Origin: a virus
Virus record (IMG/VR): IMGVR_UViG_3300030329_003334
Location: 30,022-94,021 of that record
Strand: one strand, 5' to 3'
DNA: 64,000 bases
The notes under the pieces were generated by a model, which had not been told where the DNA came from, searched no databases, and worked only from the letters and a program-made list of their open reading frames with translations. Positions within the stretch are counted from its first letter, which is position 1. Each line of letters opens with the position of its first letter. Both the position numbers and the translations under genes were made by a program. Positions 10,310 to 19,645 of the stretch are shown here, one piece after another.

Positions 10310-11683
10310 TTATCTATATCTATCTTTTACTGATTTAGCTACTATTTCAAAATAACCACCATCCTTATTTTTAAATGATTTTTCAAACTTACCATCTATC
10401 CAAAATAATATTTGATTATTATCGTGATATTTTTCAAAACATTCTGGTAATCTTCCACAATCTAGAACAACAAAGTAAACCTTATCAGAATAGTCTTCAA
10501 TGGGATCGAAATAATCATATCCATCTGTTACTATAATACTTGGTCTATTTTGTTGTTTACTTTTATCTATACATTGCTTAATATCAGTACCTCCATCAAA
10601 TGTTTTACTGAAAATTTCACCCTCGTTTAATTTAACTAATTGATCAGTACTGGAAAATAAATATACATCTTTTAATATACCTAACTTTAGCATTTTATAA
10701 ACAAAAATTCTAGATAGTGTTCTCAAAGTGGTAGTTTTTGATTGTGATTCTGTACCATCATTAAAGTTAACTCTGCCGCACATTGATCCAGAATCATCTA
10801 TATAGACATCAAATCCCATATAATATTTTTTTTCATTTACAGATAAATCAGGATATAATACTTCATGTAAAAAGTTTTCTAAGTTATTAATATCATCTAT
10901 ATCATCTGCATCAAATAAAGAATCTTCATTAGTTTTAGCTATTCCTCCTATAGATTCTGTTGCATTAGTTACTATACTTTTAACAAATTGGTTTATTTGT
11001 CTTTTAGTTATATTAACTTTATTTAATATACCAGAGTCTAATAAAGAATCTACCATTTTTAAATCTGCAGGATGATTTCCTTTACCTATACCCATATCAT
11101 CTGCTTTTCTAATACTTTTTCTTATCTTATTCATAGCTCTAGTTGCAGCATTATTTAATCCTTTACCAATATCATTTTGATTAATGTCTTCTCCATTTTT
11201 TATTAATTGATTTAGATTATCCATTGTTTCTTTAAAGTCATGGCTAGAATTATCATAAAAATATTTTCCTAAAGTATCTATAATTACTTTAGCTGCTATA
11301 TAACTAAAACCAAATCTATCTTGAGTAACCATTCTTAATAAATGATTATCTAAACTAGATAGAAAATGATGAAACCAATACATTTTAGGATTTACTTTAA
11401 CAATTCTTTTTTCATTAAACCATAACTTAAAGCAATCTAATGCCGCAGATTTTCCATAACTTTGATCAATTACATCGCTCTCTGATTCTTGATTAACTAA
11501 ACCAATACCCTCTGAAAATTGTCTATAATATTGTGTATCTCTTAATTGCTTACATAACATATCAGCTATATAATTTTCTAGATTAGGTTTAATAATAGCA
11601 TGTTTTTGAACAGATAGATCCACATCGGGATCTATCCATTCATTCAAAATATTATTATTATTTATATTATTTGTGTAACTCAT
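10310..11683 (-). CDS. VWA-domain protein, partner of the adjacent MoxR-type ATPase
   Basis: 457 residues. The C-terminal third is a von Willebrand A fold: a MIDAS motif in DVYIDDSGSM (about residues 290-300), a conserved Thr in the GGTDI segment, and IIVTDGYDY (about 381-389). The N-terminal two thirds is helical and resembles the CobT/CoxE class that pairs with MoxR ATPases. It is the last gene of the leftward unit and lies 17 bases after the ATPase. MoxR-VWA pairs usually act as metal- or cofactor-insertion or remodelling chaperones; the phage target is unknown. A role in assembling or remodelling a phage or host complex is inferred. Confidence 0.75.
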   Translation of the reverse strand: MSYTNNINNNNILNEWIDPDVDLSVQKHAIIKPNLENYIADMLCKQLRDTQYYRQFSEGIGLVNQESESDVIDQSYGKSAALDCFKLWFNEKRIVKVNPKMYWFHHFLSSLDNHLLRMVTQDRFGFSYIAAKVIIDTLGKYFYDNSSHDFKETMDNLNQLIKNGEDINQNDIGKGLNNAATRAMNKIRKSIRKADDMGIGKGNHPADLKMVDSLLDSGILNKVNITKRQINQFVKSIVTNATESIGGIAKTNEDSLFDADDIDDINNLENFLHEVLYPDLSVNEKKYYMGFDVYIDDSGSMCGRVNFNDGTESQSKTTTLRTLSRIFVYKMLKLGILKDVYLFSSTDQLVKLNEGEIFSKTFDGGTDIKQCIDKSKQQNRPSIIVTDGYDYFDPIEDYSDKVYFVVLDCGRLPECFEKYHDNNQILFWIDGKFEKSFKNKDGGYFEIVAKSVKDRYR

Positions 11684-11700
11684 AATTTTTAATTTTTAAT

Positions 11701-12843
11701 TTAAACAATATCATCACTATAATCATTATCATTAGCAGTAGCAAAAGTTACTTCTTTTAAAGTATCTAAAGCTCCATCTTGCCAAAATTGTAATAGATTA
11801 GGTTTAGACTTAAATTTATCGCGGTAGTATATTATTAAATCATCACTCGCTTTTTCATTGAAATGATTATTTAAATCTGCAGTTAATTCTTCTACTTTAC
11901 GTTTATAAGATCTCATTTTACCTAATTCGTCTAAATCTTCTAAAATATTAGATACATATACTTCTGTATAATTCTGATTATTTCCTGCTATAACACCTTC
12001 TAGCCCTTGAATTTTAGTTCTCAAATTGTTTTCTTTCTTTGTCTCTAATTTACTTGAAAGATCTGCAACGTGAGAAGGAGCTATAAGTTCACAACATTTC
12101 ATTAAAGCTTCTATTTCATCTACTTCATAGATTAATTTTATCGCTTTAACTAAATTATGTAAATATGATGCAGTTCTATCTGATACAGCTTCATATACTA
12201 CTTTAATAAATTTAACGATGTTTTTATCACTAATTTGTTCTTTATTTATATCCTCTTTTGTAGGCATAGGAATATCCAAATCTATAACTTTATTTTTCCA
12301 TATGTCTTTAAATTGTCCTGCACCAACTCTTTCAACTTTTTGAGTTAATACAAATCTATCCCAAAAAGGATTTTCTAATTCGTCTTCAGGTATTACATTA
12401 CATGATCCAGCAAATACCGTCCAATCGCATTTCTTTATTTCATCTCCATAAAATAAAGCTTTTTCTCTCATTACAGATAATAAAGTATTTCTTACTCCAG
12501 AAGTACCTTTATCTACCTCATTAATTAATAAAAATTCAGCATCTGCTATAGGCGCATCTATTTTATATTCTTTATCCTCCATTAAAGCTTTCATGTTTAC
12601 TCTACCCTTAATTTCAGAAGTTTTAGTACCTTCATCTAATTCTATAATAAAAGTTTTATCTTTTACTAGATCAGAGTTATAGTTATACTTTGCTGCAGCA
12701 TAATCTATTAAGCATTGAGTTTTTCCAACACCTGGTTCTCCTAATAATAAAACGGGAAGTTGTGTTAACTCCCCGAGCGCTAGTACTTTAAATGTTTCTT
12801 CTTTTCCTACTAATCTTGTTTTAATTTTTCTTATTGTTGTCAT
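11701..12843 (-). CDS. MoxR-family AAA+ ATPase
   Basis: 380 residues. Walker A GEPGVGKT at 35-42, Walker B LLINEVDKG at about 105-113, sensor-1-like FAGSCN at about 144-149 and the MoxR-type FWDRF at about 160-164 are all present, so the ATPase should be active. The C-terminal part is a helical lid followed by coiled-coil. Its start overlaps the end of the upstream nuclease gene by 23 bases, and the VWA gene follows directly, which fits a co-translated MoxR-VWA chaperone pair. It is unlikely to be a replication clamp loader because the linker and DRF motif are MoxR-like. Confidence 0.8.
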   Translation of the reverse strand: MTTIRKIKTRLVGKEETFKVLALGELTQLPVLLLGEPGVGKTQCLIDYAAAKYNYNSDLVKDKTFIIELDEGTKTSEIKGRVNMKALMEDKEYKIDAPIADAEFLLINEVDKGTSGVRNTLLSVMREKALFYGDEIKKCDWTVFAGSCNVIPEDELENPFWDRFVLTQKVERVGAGQFKDIWKNKVIDLDIPMPTKEDINKEQISDKNIVKFIKVVYEAVSDRTASYLHNLVKAIKLIYEVDEIEALMKCCELIAPSHVADLSSKLETKKENNLRTKIQGLEGVIAGNNQNYTEVYVSNILEDLDELGKMRSYKRKVEELTADLNNHFNEKASDDLIIYYRDKFKSKPNLLQFWQDGALDTLKEVTFATANDNDYSDDIV

Positions 12844-13882
12844 ATTTTTTAAATTGATTTAAGTTAATAATTCCACTGTTGTTATATACTTCTTTCTTTA
12901 TTTCCCAGTTTTTAGTTTCTTGATGCCATTCTACCTCACTAATTAGTTCGGTTACACCTTTTACTCTTTTACCAGTATATAAAGATTTGCCTCCGTTCCA
13001 TCCTACTTCTAGATCTTCAGAGCTAGTTTTAAATATTAATGGTTGATTATTGCAAGCAGTTTCTGCAACTATAAATAAAAAAGGTTTTATTTCATATCCA
13101 GGATATAATATAGATAGATCTTTTTCTATAAATTTACTATAAATAGCTGCTTGTCTATAATAAGCATATTTTACATAACTAGATTCAAAACTATATACAG
13201 GTTTTCCTGTAGTTTTTAAATCTATTGCTTGAATAGTTTTAAGATGATGATCTATAATAACTTTATCTATCATTCCTCTAATTATATACTGTTTTCCTGA
13301 CTCAGTTATATATTCCATTTCAAATTCCAGCTGATTCTTTATTTCTTGTAAGGGCCCAGCTGTAATAAAATATTTACCAGTGTGCTCGGATGAAGTTAAC
13401 ATATTCACCATATTAACAGTTTGATTATATTCGTCTTCAGATAAGATAGTTTTATCTGTATTTTCTATTATAAAATTAACATACTCTTGAATATTAGGAT
13501 CTTCAAACTTTTTAATTACGGATTCAAATTTAATTTTAAATCCAGATGCTCCATATGCCATACCTCTTATTTCTTCTTCTAAAAATGAATCTTCAGCACA
13601 GTCTCTGTCTTTTTGCGCAGCAATTTTATACTTTATATACGCACTAATAAAATCTCCCATCATTCCACCAGGGGCTTCTAATTTAGAGACAACATATCTA
13701 TTTTTAAATTCATCGGGCTCAGTAAGCATACAATCTACTGCTGATCCTTTTCTAAAAAAAGTTGTATCCTCTTCTTTAGGATTAAGTATATGTTCTCTAT
13801 AAAATGTTGGACTATAATCCAATAAATTTAATGAAGAAAAACTTAACTTATGATTTTCTAATGTTTTTATTTGTTTTTCCAT
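12821..13882 (-). CDS. RecE/Cas4-like PD-(D/E)XK exonuclease (DUF3799-type)
   Basis: 353 residues. The N terminus (SFSSLNLLDYSP..., FFRKGSAVDCML) is typical of RecE/PDDEXK_1 phage nucleases. The catalytic core is visible as MIDKVI (Asp at about 206) and AIDLKTTG (about 218-225), followed by the QxxxY-like YAYYRQAAIY. These enzymes resect double-stranded ends to make 3' tails for annealing. The gene lies between the RusA-like resolvase and the MoxR gene in the leftward recombination unit. With the Sak4-like ATPase and SSB it would form a phage recombination set. Confidence 0.75.
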   Translation of the reverse strand: MEKQIKTLENHKLSFSSLNLLDYSPTFYREHILNPKEEDTTFFRKGSAVDCMLTEPDEFKNRYVVSKLEAPGGMMGDFISAYIKYKIAAQKDRDCAEDSFLEEEIRGMAYGASGFKIKFESVIKKFEDPNIQEYVNFIIENTDKTILSEDEYNQTVNMVNMLTSSEHTGKYFITAGPLQEIKNQLEFEMEYITESGKQYIIRGMIDKVIIDHHLKTIQAIDLKTTGKPVYSFESSYVKYAYYRQAAIYSKFIEKDLSILYPGYEIKPFLFIVAETACNNQPLIFKTSSEDLEVGWNGGKSLYTGKRVKGVTELISEVEWHQETKNWEIKKEVYNNSGIINLNQFKKYDNNKKN

Positions 13883-13883
13883 T

Positions 13884-14477
13884 TTATATTATTTGTAAAT
13901 TAAATACTAATTTTCTTTCGTCTACAGATTCTACATAAGATATTTGACCAGAACTTCTAACGATCTCTATACTATCATCAGATATTTTTCCACATTCTAC
14001 CAAAGTATCCAAAAACCATTTAGTCCAGGGCCATAAATTATCACAATCCCACGGTTGACCTTCGTCTGGTTTATATATATCTATCCATACTCTTAGATAT
14101 TCTCCTTTCTTTAATTTTATTATAGGAAGTTCATCTATATAAGGTTTTAGATATTCATGTACCCATCGAGCTACTTTAGCTCTAGAATGATAGTTCAAGC
14201 TACCATCATATATTCTCTGCCCATTAATAGTCCAGTATTTAGGTTTACCTGCTACTAAAGGATTAGACAATACTCTGTTGCCCACAGAGTCTACTAAAAA
14301 TCCTTTTTTATCCCAGTTATATTCTCCGCTTTTTAATCTTCTTTGATGTTTTTGAGGTAAATCTTCTGGTTTTAAAGAATCTTTAATTTTATTATAATAT
14401 TTAGCACGCCTTCTTTTTGAAATAGGGACTCTATTTTCAAAATTAGGGAGCACTACTTTCCACACATTTGCGCTCAT
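13884..14477 (-). CDS. rusA: RusA-like Holliday junction resolvase
   Basis: 197 residues, longer than the classical 120-residue RusA because of an N-terminal basic extension (KRRRAKYYNKI). The conserved core is clear: DCDNLWPWTKWFLDTL followed by GKISDDS (about residues 140-165), giving the DxDN and DD acidic residues that bind metal in RusA. It resolves branched DNA made during replication and recombination before packaging. The gene ends 1 base before the nuclease gene begins and follows the primase gene closely, so it is in the same unit. Confidence 0.8.
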   Translation of the reverse strand: MSANVWKVVLPNFENRVPISKRRRAKYYNKIKDSLKPEDLPQKHQRRLKSGEYNWDKKGFLVDSVGNRVLSNPLVAGKPKYWTINGQRIYDGSLNYHSRAKVARWVHEYLKPYIDELPIIKLKKGEYLRVWIDIYKPDEGQPWDCDNLWPWTKWFLDTLVECGKISDDSIEIVRSSGQISYVESVDERKLVFNLQII

Positions 14478-14478
14478 C

Positions 14479-15480
14479 TTAAATTAATTTGGTTAATAAA
14501 TATTTTCCATTTTCACTTCCATACATACTTACATACTCACTTATATCTTTACAATGTGTTGAAGTAGGTATAAATACTATTTTAGCATTAGGAAGTATTT
14601 TTTGTAATTCTTTTGCACCTTTAATACCTGCATCATCATTATCATATAATATAACTATATTCTTATATTGAAGATCTAATGATTCGAGAATCTTATAGTC
14701 TATATGATTAGTTTCAGCTTGTGGTGCTATAGAATCTAAATTAAACGATCGTAAACACATCACGTCTTTCATTGATTTAGTGATCACGAGAGTTTCAGTT
14801 TCTTGTGTTAGTTGTGAAAATCCTTGAAGTTGTTTATTAGTTGCATTACTTAACCACTTATATTTACCTTTTTGAGCTTTAGGCCTATATACTTTTACTT
14901 TATTATCTCCAAGTCTATAACAATATATAGGGTTAGTTTTATAATATCTAAATATAAGTTTCTTATTTACAAATATATATTTAGCTGAAAATACATTATA
15001 TTCTTTAAGTATATTAATATCTATATTAAACTGAGCCCAGTATTCTAAATCTTCTTTAGTAAAATGCTGTGGTTTAAATTGTATTAGAGTATTCTTTTTT
15101 TCTTTAATTACTTCATTTTTAAAACACTCATATTCAATTTTTTCTGTAATTACATTATTAGGGCCATTTAATCCTAAATTCATATCAGAATTTATAATAT
15201 TAAGTGAGGTATTAAAAGTAGATCCAGTTATTAACATAACTAAATCAAAACAACTACCTTGGTAGCCGTTAAAATCTTTAAATCTCATTTCTCCTCCAGG
15301 AGCATAATATATATTAAATGATGGATTTTTATCTTTTCTAAAGGGACTATGATACATTTTCCCTAATTTAAAATCAAATCCTAAATAATGTCTAAATATT
15401 TCTTCTTCACTAGTAACATCAAGTATATCTTTTTTAGTTAAAGAGGGTTTATACTCTTCAACGTTTTCTAAATTATACAT
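14479..15480 (-). CDS. DnaG-like primase with degenerate Toprim and zinc-finger domains
   Basis: 333 residues. The N terminus has the CHC2-type pattern of primases (SPFRKDKNPSFNIY, then FKDFNGYQGSCFDLVM) but lacks the expected zinc-binding Cys/His set. The Toprim domain shows LVITKSMKDVM at about 231-241 and the metal-binding LYDNDDAG at about 277-284. The first motif normally carries a catalytic Glu (VEGYMD); here Thr-Lys stand in that place. The DxD part is intact. It probably primes lagging strands with the DnaB-like helicase. It is preceded by a structured gap after the SSB gene. Confidence 0.75.
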   Translation of the reverse strand: MYNLENVEEYKPSLTKKDILDVTSEEEIFRHYLGFDFKLGKMYHSPFRKDKNPSFNIYYAPGGEMRFKDFNGYQGSCFDLVMLITGSTFNTSLNIINSDMNLGLNGPNNVITEKIEYECFKNEVIKEKKNTLIQFKPQHFTKEDLEYWAQFNIDINILKEYNVFSAKYIFVNKKLIFRYYKTNPIYCYRLGDNKVKVYRPKAQKGKYKWLSNATNKQLQGFSQLTQETETLVITKSMKDVMCLRSFNLDSIAPQAETNHIDYKILESLDLQYKNIVILYDNDDAGIKGAKELQKILPNAKIVFIPTSTHCKDISEYVSMYGSENGKYLLTKLI

Positions 15481-15502
15481 AATATTATAGTTTTGAAAGA
15501 AA

Positions 15503-15577
15503 CAGAAAAAGAGGAGTTTCGTCCTCTAGGAATGAACTTAATCGTCCTTTAGGCCTCTGTTATCTCCTCAGTTTCTG
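15503..15577 (-). ncRNA. Structured intergenic RNA element between ssb and primase
   Basis: The 114-base gap contains a closing helix CAGAAA/TTTCTG (15503-15508 with 15572-15577) stacked, across a 2x2 internal loop, on GAGGAG/CTCCTC (15511-15516 with 15564-15569). Inside, 15523-15531 pairs with 15545-15553 (7 of 9). AGAGGA (15510-15515) can instead pair with TCCTCT (15522-15527), so the element may switch between two folds. No reading frame explains it. It would lie in the leftward transcript just before the primase start. Confidence 0.5.
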
Positions 15578-15594
15578 AATCAAGGTGGATCTTT

Positions 15595-16176
15595 CTAGAA
15601 TGGCAAGTCATCTGAATCAGTAGAATTTACTTCTACTTCTGCTTTAGCGCTTTCTTTTTCCATTTTATCATTATTTCCAATCTTTAATCCAGTTGGATTA
15701 GTTGTCATAATTTCGATAAAAGGACAGAAATTAGGTAAAGCAGCATAATCTCTGTAATTATATATAACTTTTAATCTTATAAGAGTACCTTGATATTTGG
15801 TTCCCATAAAATTAATTAAATTATCACATAATTCATTGAAAGTACTTCCGCTAACTGAAAAAGAGTTTGGATCTACAAATTTTGTACAGATATGCTTAAT
15901 TCTAATAAGCATATTATTTACTCTTCTTTTTGTAGCTTCTTCTTTACTTTCGCCTTCTTTCTTATTCACTCTCTCAGGATCTACATCCCATTCTAAGTGT
16001 TTAAGTTTGTTCCCTTCTAGGTCACTAAAACTAAAACATAAATAAGTACTACCATTGCTAGCAGTTTCTTTACTAATGTTTTCTAAAGTACAGTTATCGT
16101 TTATTCCTACAGGAATACTTGATACTGAACTTTGTTCTTGCACTTGCGTGCTCTGATTAATTTCATACATACTCAT
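15595..16176 (-). CDS. ssb: Single-stranded DNA-binding protein
   Basis: 193 residues ending in DSDDLPF, the acidic tip used by bacterial and phage SSBs to recruit partner proteins. The body has the length and strand-rich pattern of an OB-fold. The linker before the tip is acidic and low-complexity. It lies between the 228-residue unknown protein and the primase, inside the replication unit. A nearby second start (Met3) is possible. It coats single-stranded DNA at the fork and during recombination. Confidence 0.7.
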   Translation of the reverse strand: MSMYEINQSTQVQEQSSVSSIPVGINDNCTLENISKETASNGSTYLCFSFSDLEGNKLKHLEWDVDPERVNKKEGESKEEATKRRVNNMLIRIKHICTKFVDPNSFSVSGSTFNELCDNLINFMGTKYQGTLIRLKVIYNYRDYAALPNFCPFIEIMTTNPTGLKIGNNDKMEKESAKAEVEVNSTDSDDLPF

Positions 16177-16208
16177 AATAATTTAAATTTAAATTGGTTA
16201 CTAAAATA

Positions 16209-16895
16209 CTATTTTAATTCGAAATTAGCAAATGCATCATCTTCTTTTTCAACATTGCTATCTTCTTGATTATCAGACTGTTGTACTTCTTGAGAATCAT
16301 CTGTATGATTTTCATTAGTACTATTGTCATGAATTTCACTACTAGAAGACGTAGAAACAACTTCACCTCCAGATTTTTCTATAGCTTGATGTAAATCATT
16401 TATAGTATCTTGAGCTTTTTGTTCATTACTTTTTTCACCAGGAGGATGTTCTTTTATATAAGCTACTGGTACATCTTCTGCTTCTTCTTCTATATTTTCT
16501 TCCCACCCATCATTATCTTCTTCAACTTTAACAATTTTATAAAATACATATTCAGGATAAGTTGTACTATATATAGCTTCTTCACATACATACATATCTT
16601 CTTCTCCAGTTCCTGGTAATCCCATATATGATCTTATATCTCTGTCATGAGGTATATTTTTAATATATCCTTGCTTATTTACAGCTACACCATCTCCATC
16701 AGGAGCAGTATATATATGTAAATCTTTTTCGCCTTCACTTGGGTATGCTATACCTATTCTGTTATTATTAGCGTCTATTTTTAATCTAGACATTAGTGCT
16801 GGTGATAGTCTCATTTGGCCTTCGCCTTTTAATTTTATAGCTAAACTATCTCCGAAAGAATTCAATCTTTCTCTTCTTTTTCCAATTAGTTTCAT
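16209..16895 (-). CDS. Unknown replication-unit protein with acidic tail
   Basis: 228 residues, not recognised. The N terminus is basic (KLIGKRRERLNSF) and the middle is strand-rich with YPSEGEKDLHIYTAPDGDGVAVN. From about residue 125 the chain becomes very acidic, then Ser/Asn/Gln-rich, and ends DAFANFELK. The acidic C terminus could contact DNA-binding partners. It lies between a 47-residue membrane protein gene and ssb, so a replication accessory role is possible but not shown. Confidence 0.6.
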   Translation of the reverse strand: MKLIGKRRERLNSFGDSLAIKLKGEGQMRLSPALMSRLKIDANNNRIGIAYPSEGEKDLHIYTAPDGDGVAVNKQGYIKNIPHDRDIRSYMGLPGTGEEDMYVCEEAIYSTTYPEYVFYKIVKVEEDNDGWEENIEEEAEDVPVAYIKEHPPGEKSNEQKAQDTINDLHQAIEKSGGEVVSTSSSSEIHDNSTNENHTDDSQEVQQSDNQEDSNVEKEDDAFANFELK

Positions 16896-16897
16896 AT

Positions 16898-17041
16898 TTA
16901 TTTATTTTTATTTGGTTTATCAAAATTTTTCATGTTTTTCATGAATTTTTTATTATCTTCTATTTTAAGACCTTGCTCTAAAGCATATTTTGCTAGTAAT
17001 ATAGTTCCTATTATTACTAGTATTAAAATTAATATATACAT
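16898..17041 (-). CDS. Tiny single-pass membrane protein (47 aa)
   Basis: Starts with ATG at 17041 and ends with TAA at 16898-16900. Residues 2-17 (YILILILVIIGTILLA) form one transmembrane helix, followed by a basic Lys/Asn-rich tail. It fills the gap between the Sak4-like gene and the 228-residue gene with only 2 bases on each side, which supports it being real. Function unknown. Confidence 0.6.
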   Translation of the reverse strand: MYILILILVIIGTILLAKYALEQGLKIEDNKKFMKNMKNFDKPNKNK

Positions 17042-17043
17042 AA

Positions 17044-17724
17044 TTAGTTATAATATTCGTTTATAGTTTTAATTACATTACTTATATCATTTGGAATCTT
17101 AAATTCAAACATATCTCTAGGAGATTTTGCAGTTGTAGTTCCATCAGATTGAGTTATAAAATTATATATTCTCTCACCGTCAGCATTTAAAGACACGTCT
17201 GTAAATAATACTACAGTAAACATACCCTCCATAGTTATTACATTATCTACTAATTTGCCTACAGTTTTAAATTTAAGTCTTCTACTACCTGATAAATCTG
17301 TAGATTGCTCAGCATGCCCAATCATTACAAAATTAATATCTTCTCTCATATTTTTACCAGCTGTAGCGATCTCCCATGCATGTAATCCTATCTCTGTAAA
17401 TTTATCAAATCCACGTTCATTGGCCCTACGCATGTATTCATTAGCCATTATATATTGAAAATCATCTATAATTACATTCTTAATATGAGGCATATTTTCA
17501 TCTATATGTTTCATAGTTTGTACTATAGTAGAAGCTCTATCAGATTCTATATAATTACCTTGAGGATTTTCTTTAGATAATTTAGTATAATTACCTTTCC
17601 ATCCTCTAAATGGCATAGGCTTATTACCTACATTTACAATGAATGTTTCTTTAGGGTCTAAGTTTTCTAAACTAGTGGACTTCCCTGAACCACTTTCTCC
17701 GATAATTAAAATTTCTTGTGACAT
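17044..17724 (-). CDS. Sak4-like RecA-fold ATPase (phage recombinase)
   Basis: 226 residues. Walker A GESGSGKST at 9-17 sits right at the N terminus, and Walker B is VIIDDFQYI at 84-92, followed by MRRANERG and a GHAEQST segment like the sensor region of Sak4/AAA_24 proteins. Such proteins are short RecA-core ATPases that anneal or exchange strands together with phage SSB. The ssb gene, RecE-like nuclease and RusA-like resolvase are downstream in the same unit. The DnaB gene ends 1 base upstream. Confidence 0.7.
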   Translation of the reverse strand: MSQEILIIGESGSGKSTSLENLDPKETFIVNVGNKPMPFRGWKGNYTKLSKENPQGNYIESDRASTIVQTMKHIDENMPHIKNVIIDDFQYIMANEYMRRANERGFDKFTEIGLHAWEIATAGKNMREDINFVMIGHAEQSTDLSGSRRLKFKTVGKLVDNVITMEGMFTVVLFTDVSLNADGERIYNFITQSDGTTTAKSPRDMFEFKIPNDISNVIKTINEYYN

Positions 17725-17725
17725 T

Positions 17726-18769
17726 TTATTCTTTTTTGTTATTATTTATTTTATCTATATCTTCTATTTTTAACTGACCTTTTTCATCAGGTATATCATA
17801 TTCATCTACTCTATTATATTTTAATATGTCTACCATACTCATTACTATTCCAGATTCTCCATCTCTATTTTTTAAAATATGCCAATATATCATTGGTTGT
17901 GATGGTTTTTCAGGATTAATAACAGGTAAATGATGTGGGCCATATGTTTGCATATTAAGCATATATGGTTTATGTGTAATTAAAACATAATCTGATCCAT
18001 GAAATACAGCATCTGATCCAAAAATATCTTTTTTCATAGGATAATTTTGCATAGGATTAGTCATTCTATCAGATTTTTCTATCTCTCTATTTAACTGACT
18101 TATAACTATAAATATACATTTAATTTCCTTTTTAGCTAGCATCATCATTCTATATAATTTTACTAAACTTTCTCTTTCACTGTCTCCAGCTTTATGTTTA
18201 GTTAATAAAGTGTGATCTATTAATATTACAGTTCCGTATTCTTCATCTTGAGTTTTAGTTTTTCTCATCTCATGAAAATGCATAATAGTATGATACATCT
18301 CTTCTACTGTACCAGGAATATCTACATAATATATACTATATTTTCTAGATATACTATTTACTACATTCTCTGCTCGTTGATACATTTCATCATCTAAGTC
18401 TTCATTGCTAGAATATAACTGACCTACAGTTCTATATAATTTATGAGATATTTTTCTACCTACTTGTTTCATTGCTAGCATCTCAAAGTTAAATGATAAT
18501 ACTGAAAAATTTTCATCAGGATTGTTATCAAAAAGACTAGTTTCTAAATCATTTGCTATACTTGATTTACCAGAACCAGACATTCCTGCTATTGTCATTA
18601 TCACGTTCCAATCTAATCCACCCATAGTTGCTTTATTAAACTTATCCCATCTAGTTGCTAAAGAATGTACTAATCCTTTTCTACGTTGATCTATGTATTC
18701 TAAGATTTCTTTTCCTGCATTTCTAATATGAGAATAAGTTAATGTTTTTTTAGATGACTTTTCCTCCAT
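17726..18769 (-). CDS. dnaB: DnaB-type replicative helicase
   Basis: 347 residues. The RecA-like helicase domain has Walker A GMSGSGKSS at 62-70, Walker B VILIDHTLL at about 177-185, and the SQLNRE motif typical of DnaB at about 223-228. It is shorter than cellular DnaB (about 450-470) and lacks most of the N-terminal primase-contact domain. It overlaps the upstream 220-residue gene by 20 bases, so the two are probably translated together; that neighbour could be its loader. Unwinds DNA at the fork. Confidence 0.8.
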   Translation of the reverse strand: MEEKSSKKTLTYSHIRNAGKEILEYIDQRRKGLVHSLATRWDKFNKATMGGLDWNVIMTIAGMSGSGKSSIANDLETSLFDNNPDENFSVLSFNFEMLAMKQVGRKISHKLYRTVGQLYSSNEDLDDEMYQRAENVVNSISRKYSIYYVDIPGTVEEMYHTIMHFHEMRKTKTQDEEYGTVILIDHTLLTKHKAGDSERESLVKLYRMMMLAKKEIKCIFIVISQLNREIEKSDRMTNPMQNYPMKKDIFGSDAVFHGSDYVLITHKPYMLNMQTYGPHHLPVINPEKPSQPMIYWHILKNRDGESGIVMSMVDILKYNRVDEYDIPDEKGQLKIEDIDKINNNKKE

Positions 18770-19412
18770 AATCTATGTTGTTGTTGTTATTATTATTTGT
18801 ATTTTTCATGTGCTCTTGTACATCTATATATACTTCATCTCTTAAATAATTTTTAAGAGTTTTAATATACATCATTTTTCCGCTTTTTTTCAAATTATCT
18901 ACATAATAAGATAAAAGTTCTAACATTTTTTGATGCTTAAGTTTATTAGATTTTAAAATGCCTATATATATTTCTTTGCATAATTTTTTCTGTAATCTTA
19001 AACTTGATTCTGCTCCATTAGATCTCAAAGTGCTTAAAGGATATGCTTCATAAAATTCTTCAAATTCTTTAATATACTTTTCTAATGCTAAATCGTTTAG
19101 ATCATCATCTCCTAATAGTAAATTATCAGCTTTAGCGTCTGCAAAACTATCTACCATAGATTTAATAAATCTTATTCCTTTAGCGGTTGGCTTAAATCCA
19201 TCCAAATTAACTTCTTTGGCATCTCTTCTCACCATTATATATTTTGCTTTGACTAAAGGAGCAACATCTTTCATTGTTATTGTATCTATTTCTTTATAAG
19301 TACGTAATAAATATACTTTATTATATACATAACAATATATTATAAAATAATCTTTTAGACTTAAGTTATTATCTATTAATATGTTGATAAAAGGTTTTCC
19401 AAATGGTATCAT
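18750..19412 (-). CDS. Possible replication initiation or helicase-loading protein
   Basis: 220 residues without a motif I can name. The first 110 residues resemble a winged-helix arrangement (LSLKDYFIIYCYVYNK, then KDVAPLVKAKYIMVRR and GIRFIKSM). The C-terminal half is helical, like phage replication proteins that contact DnaB. Its 3' end overlaps the dnaB start by 20 bases and ends in an Asn-rich run. The loader assignment comes from position and fold guess only. Confidence 0.5.
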   Translation of the reverse strand: MIPFGKPFINILIDNNLSLKDYFIIYCYVYNKVYLLRTYKEIDTITMKDVAPLVKAKYIMVRRDAKEVNLDGFKPTAKGIRFIKSMVDSFADAKADNLLLGDDDLNDLALEKYIKEFEEFYEAYPLSTLRSNGAESSLRLQKKLCKEIYIGILKSNKLKHQKMLELLSYYVDNLKKSGKMMYIKTLKNYLRDEVYIDVQEHMKNTNNNNNNNIDYGGKVI

Positions 19413-19645
19413 TTTCCTTTTTTAATTTCTGCTTCCCATTCAGCCCAAGTTTCATGCATTTGTTCTGCTTGTTCCGCTGTTATAAATTGTTTTTCTTTTA
19501 AATGTATTTTATGATCATGTTCTTCTTCAAAAAATATTTCTTTTGTTTTAGTAGCTTTATATATATTCCACAATTTTCCTCTAAAAAATATTCTTTTAAT
19601 CTTTTCCTTCTTCTGGTTTGCTAGCTTTTTTAACTGTTGTATCAT
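19409..19645 (-). CDS. Unknown 78-aa basic/acidic protein
   Basis: Starts basic (QQLKKLANQKKEKIKRIFFRG) and continues with an acidic, aromatic second half (HDHKIHLKEKQFITAEQAEQMHETWAEWEAEI, split here only for description). It overlaps both neighbours: 50 bases with the DUF1599-like gene and 4 bases with the downstream gene. No family recognised. Confidence 0.5.
   Translation of the reverse strand: MIQQLKKLANQKKEKIKRIFFRGKLWNIYKATKTKEIFFEEEHDHKIHLKEKQFITAEQAEQMHETWAEWEAEIKKGK

Noticed and set aside
15503-15577. Hammerhead-like CUGAGGAG and CGAAAC on the - strand
   Set aside because: CUGANGA is present, but the bases next to it cannot form stem II with the bases before GAAA.
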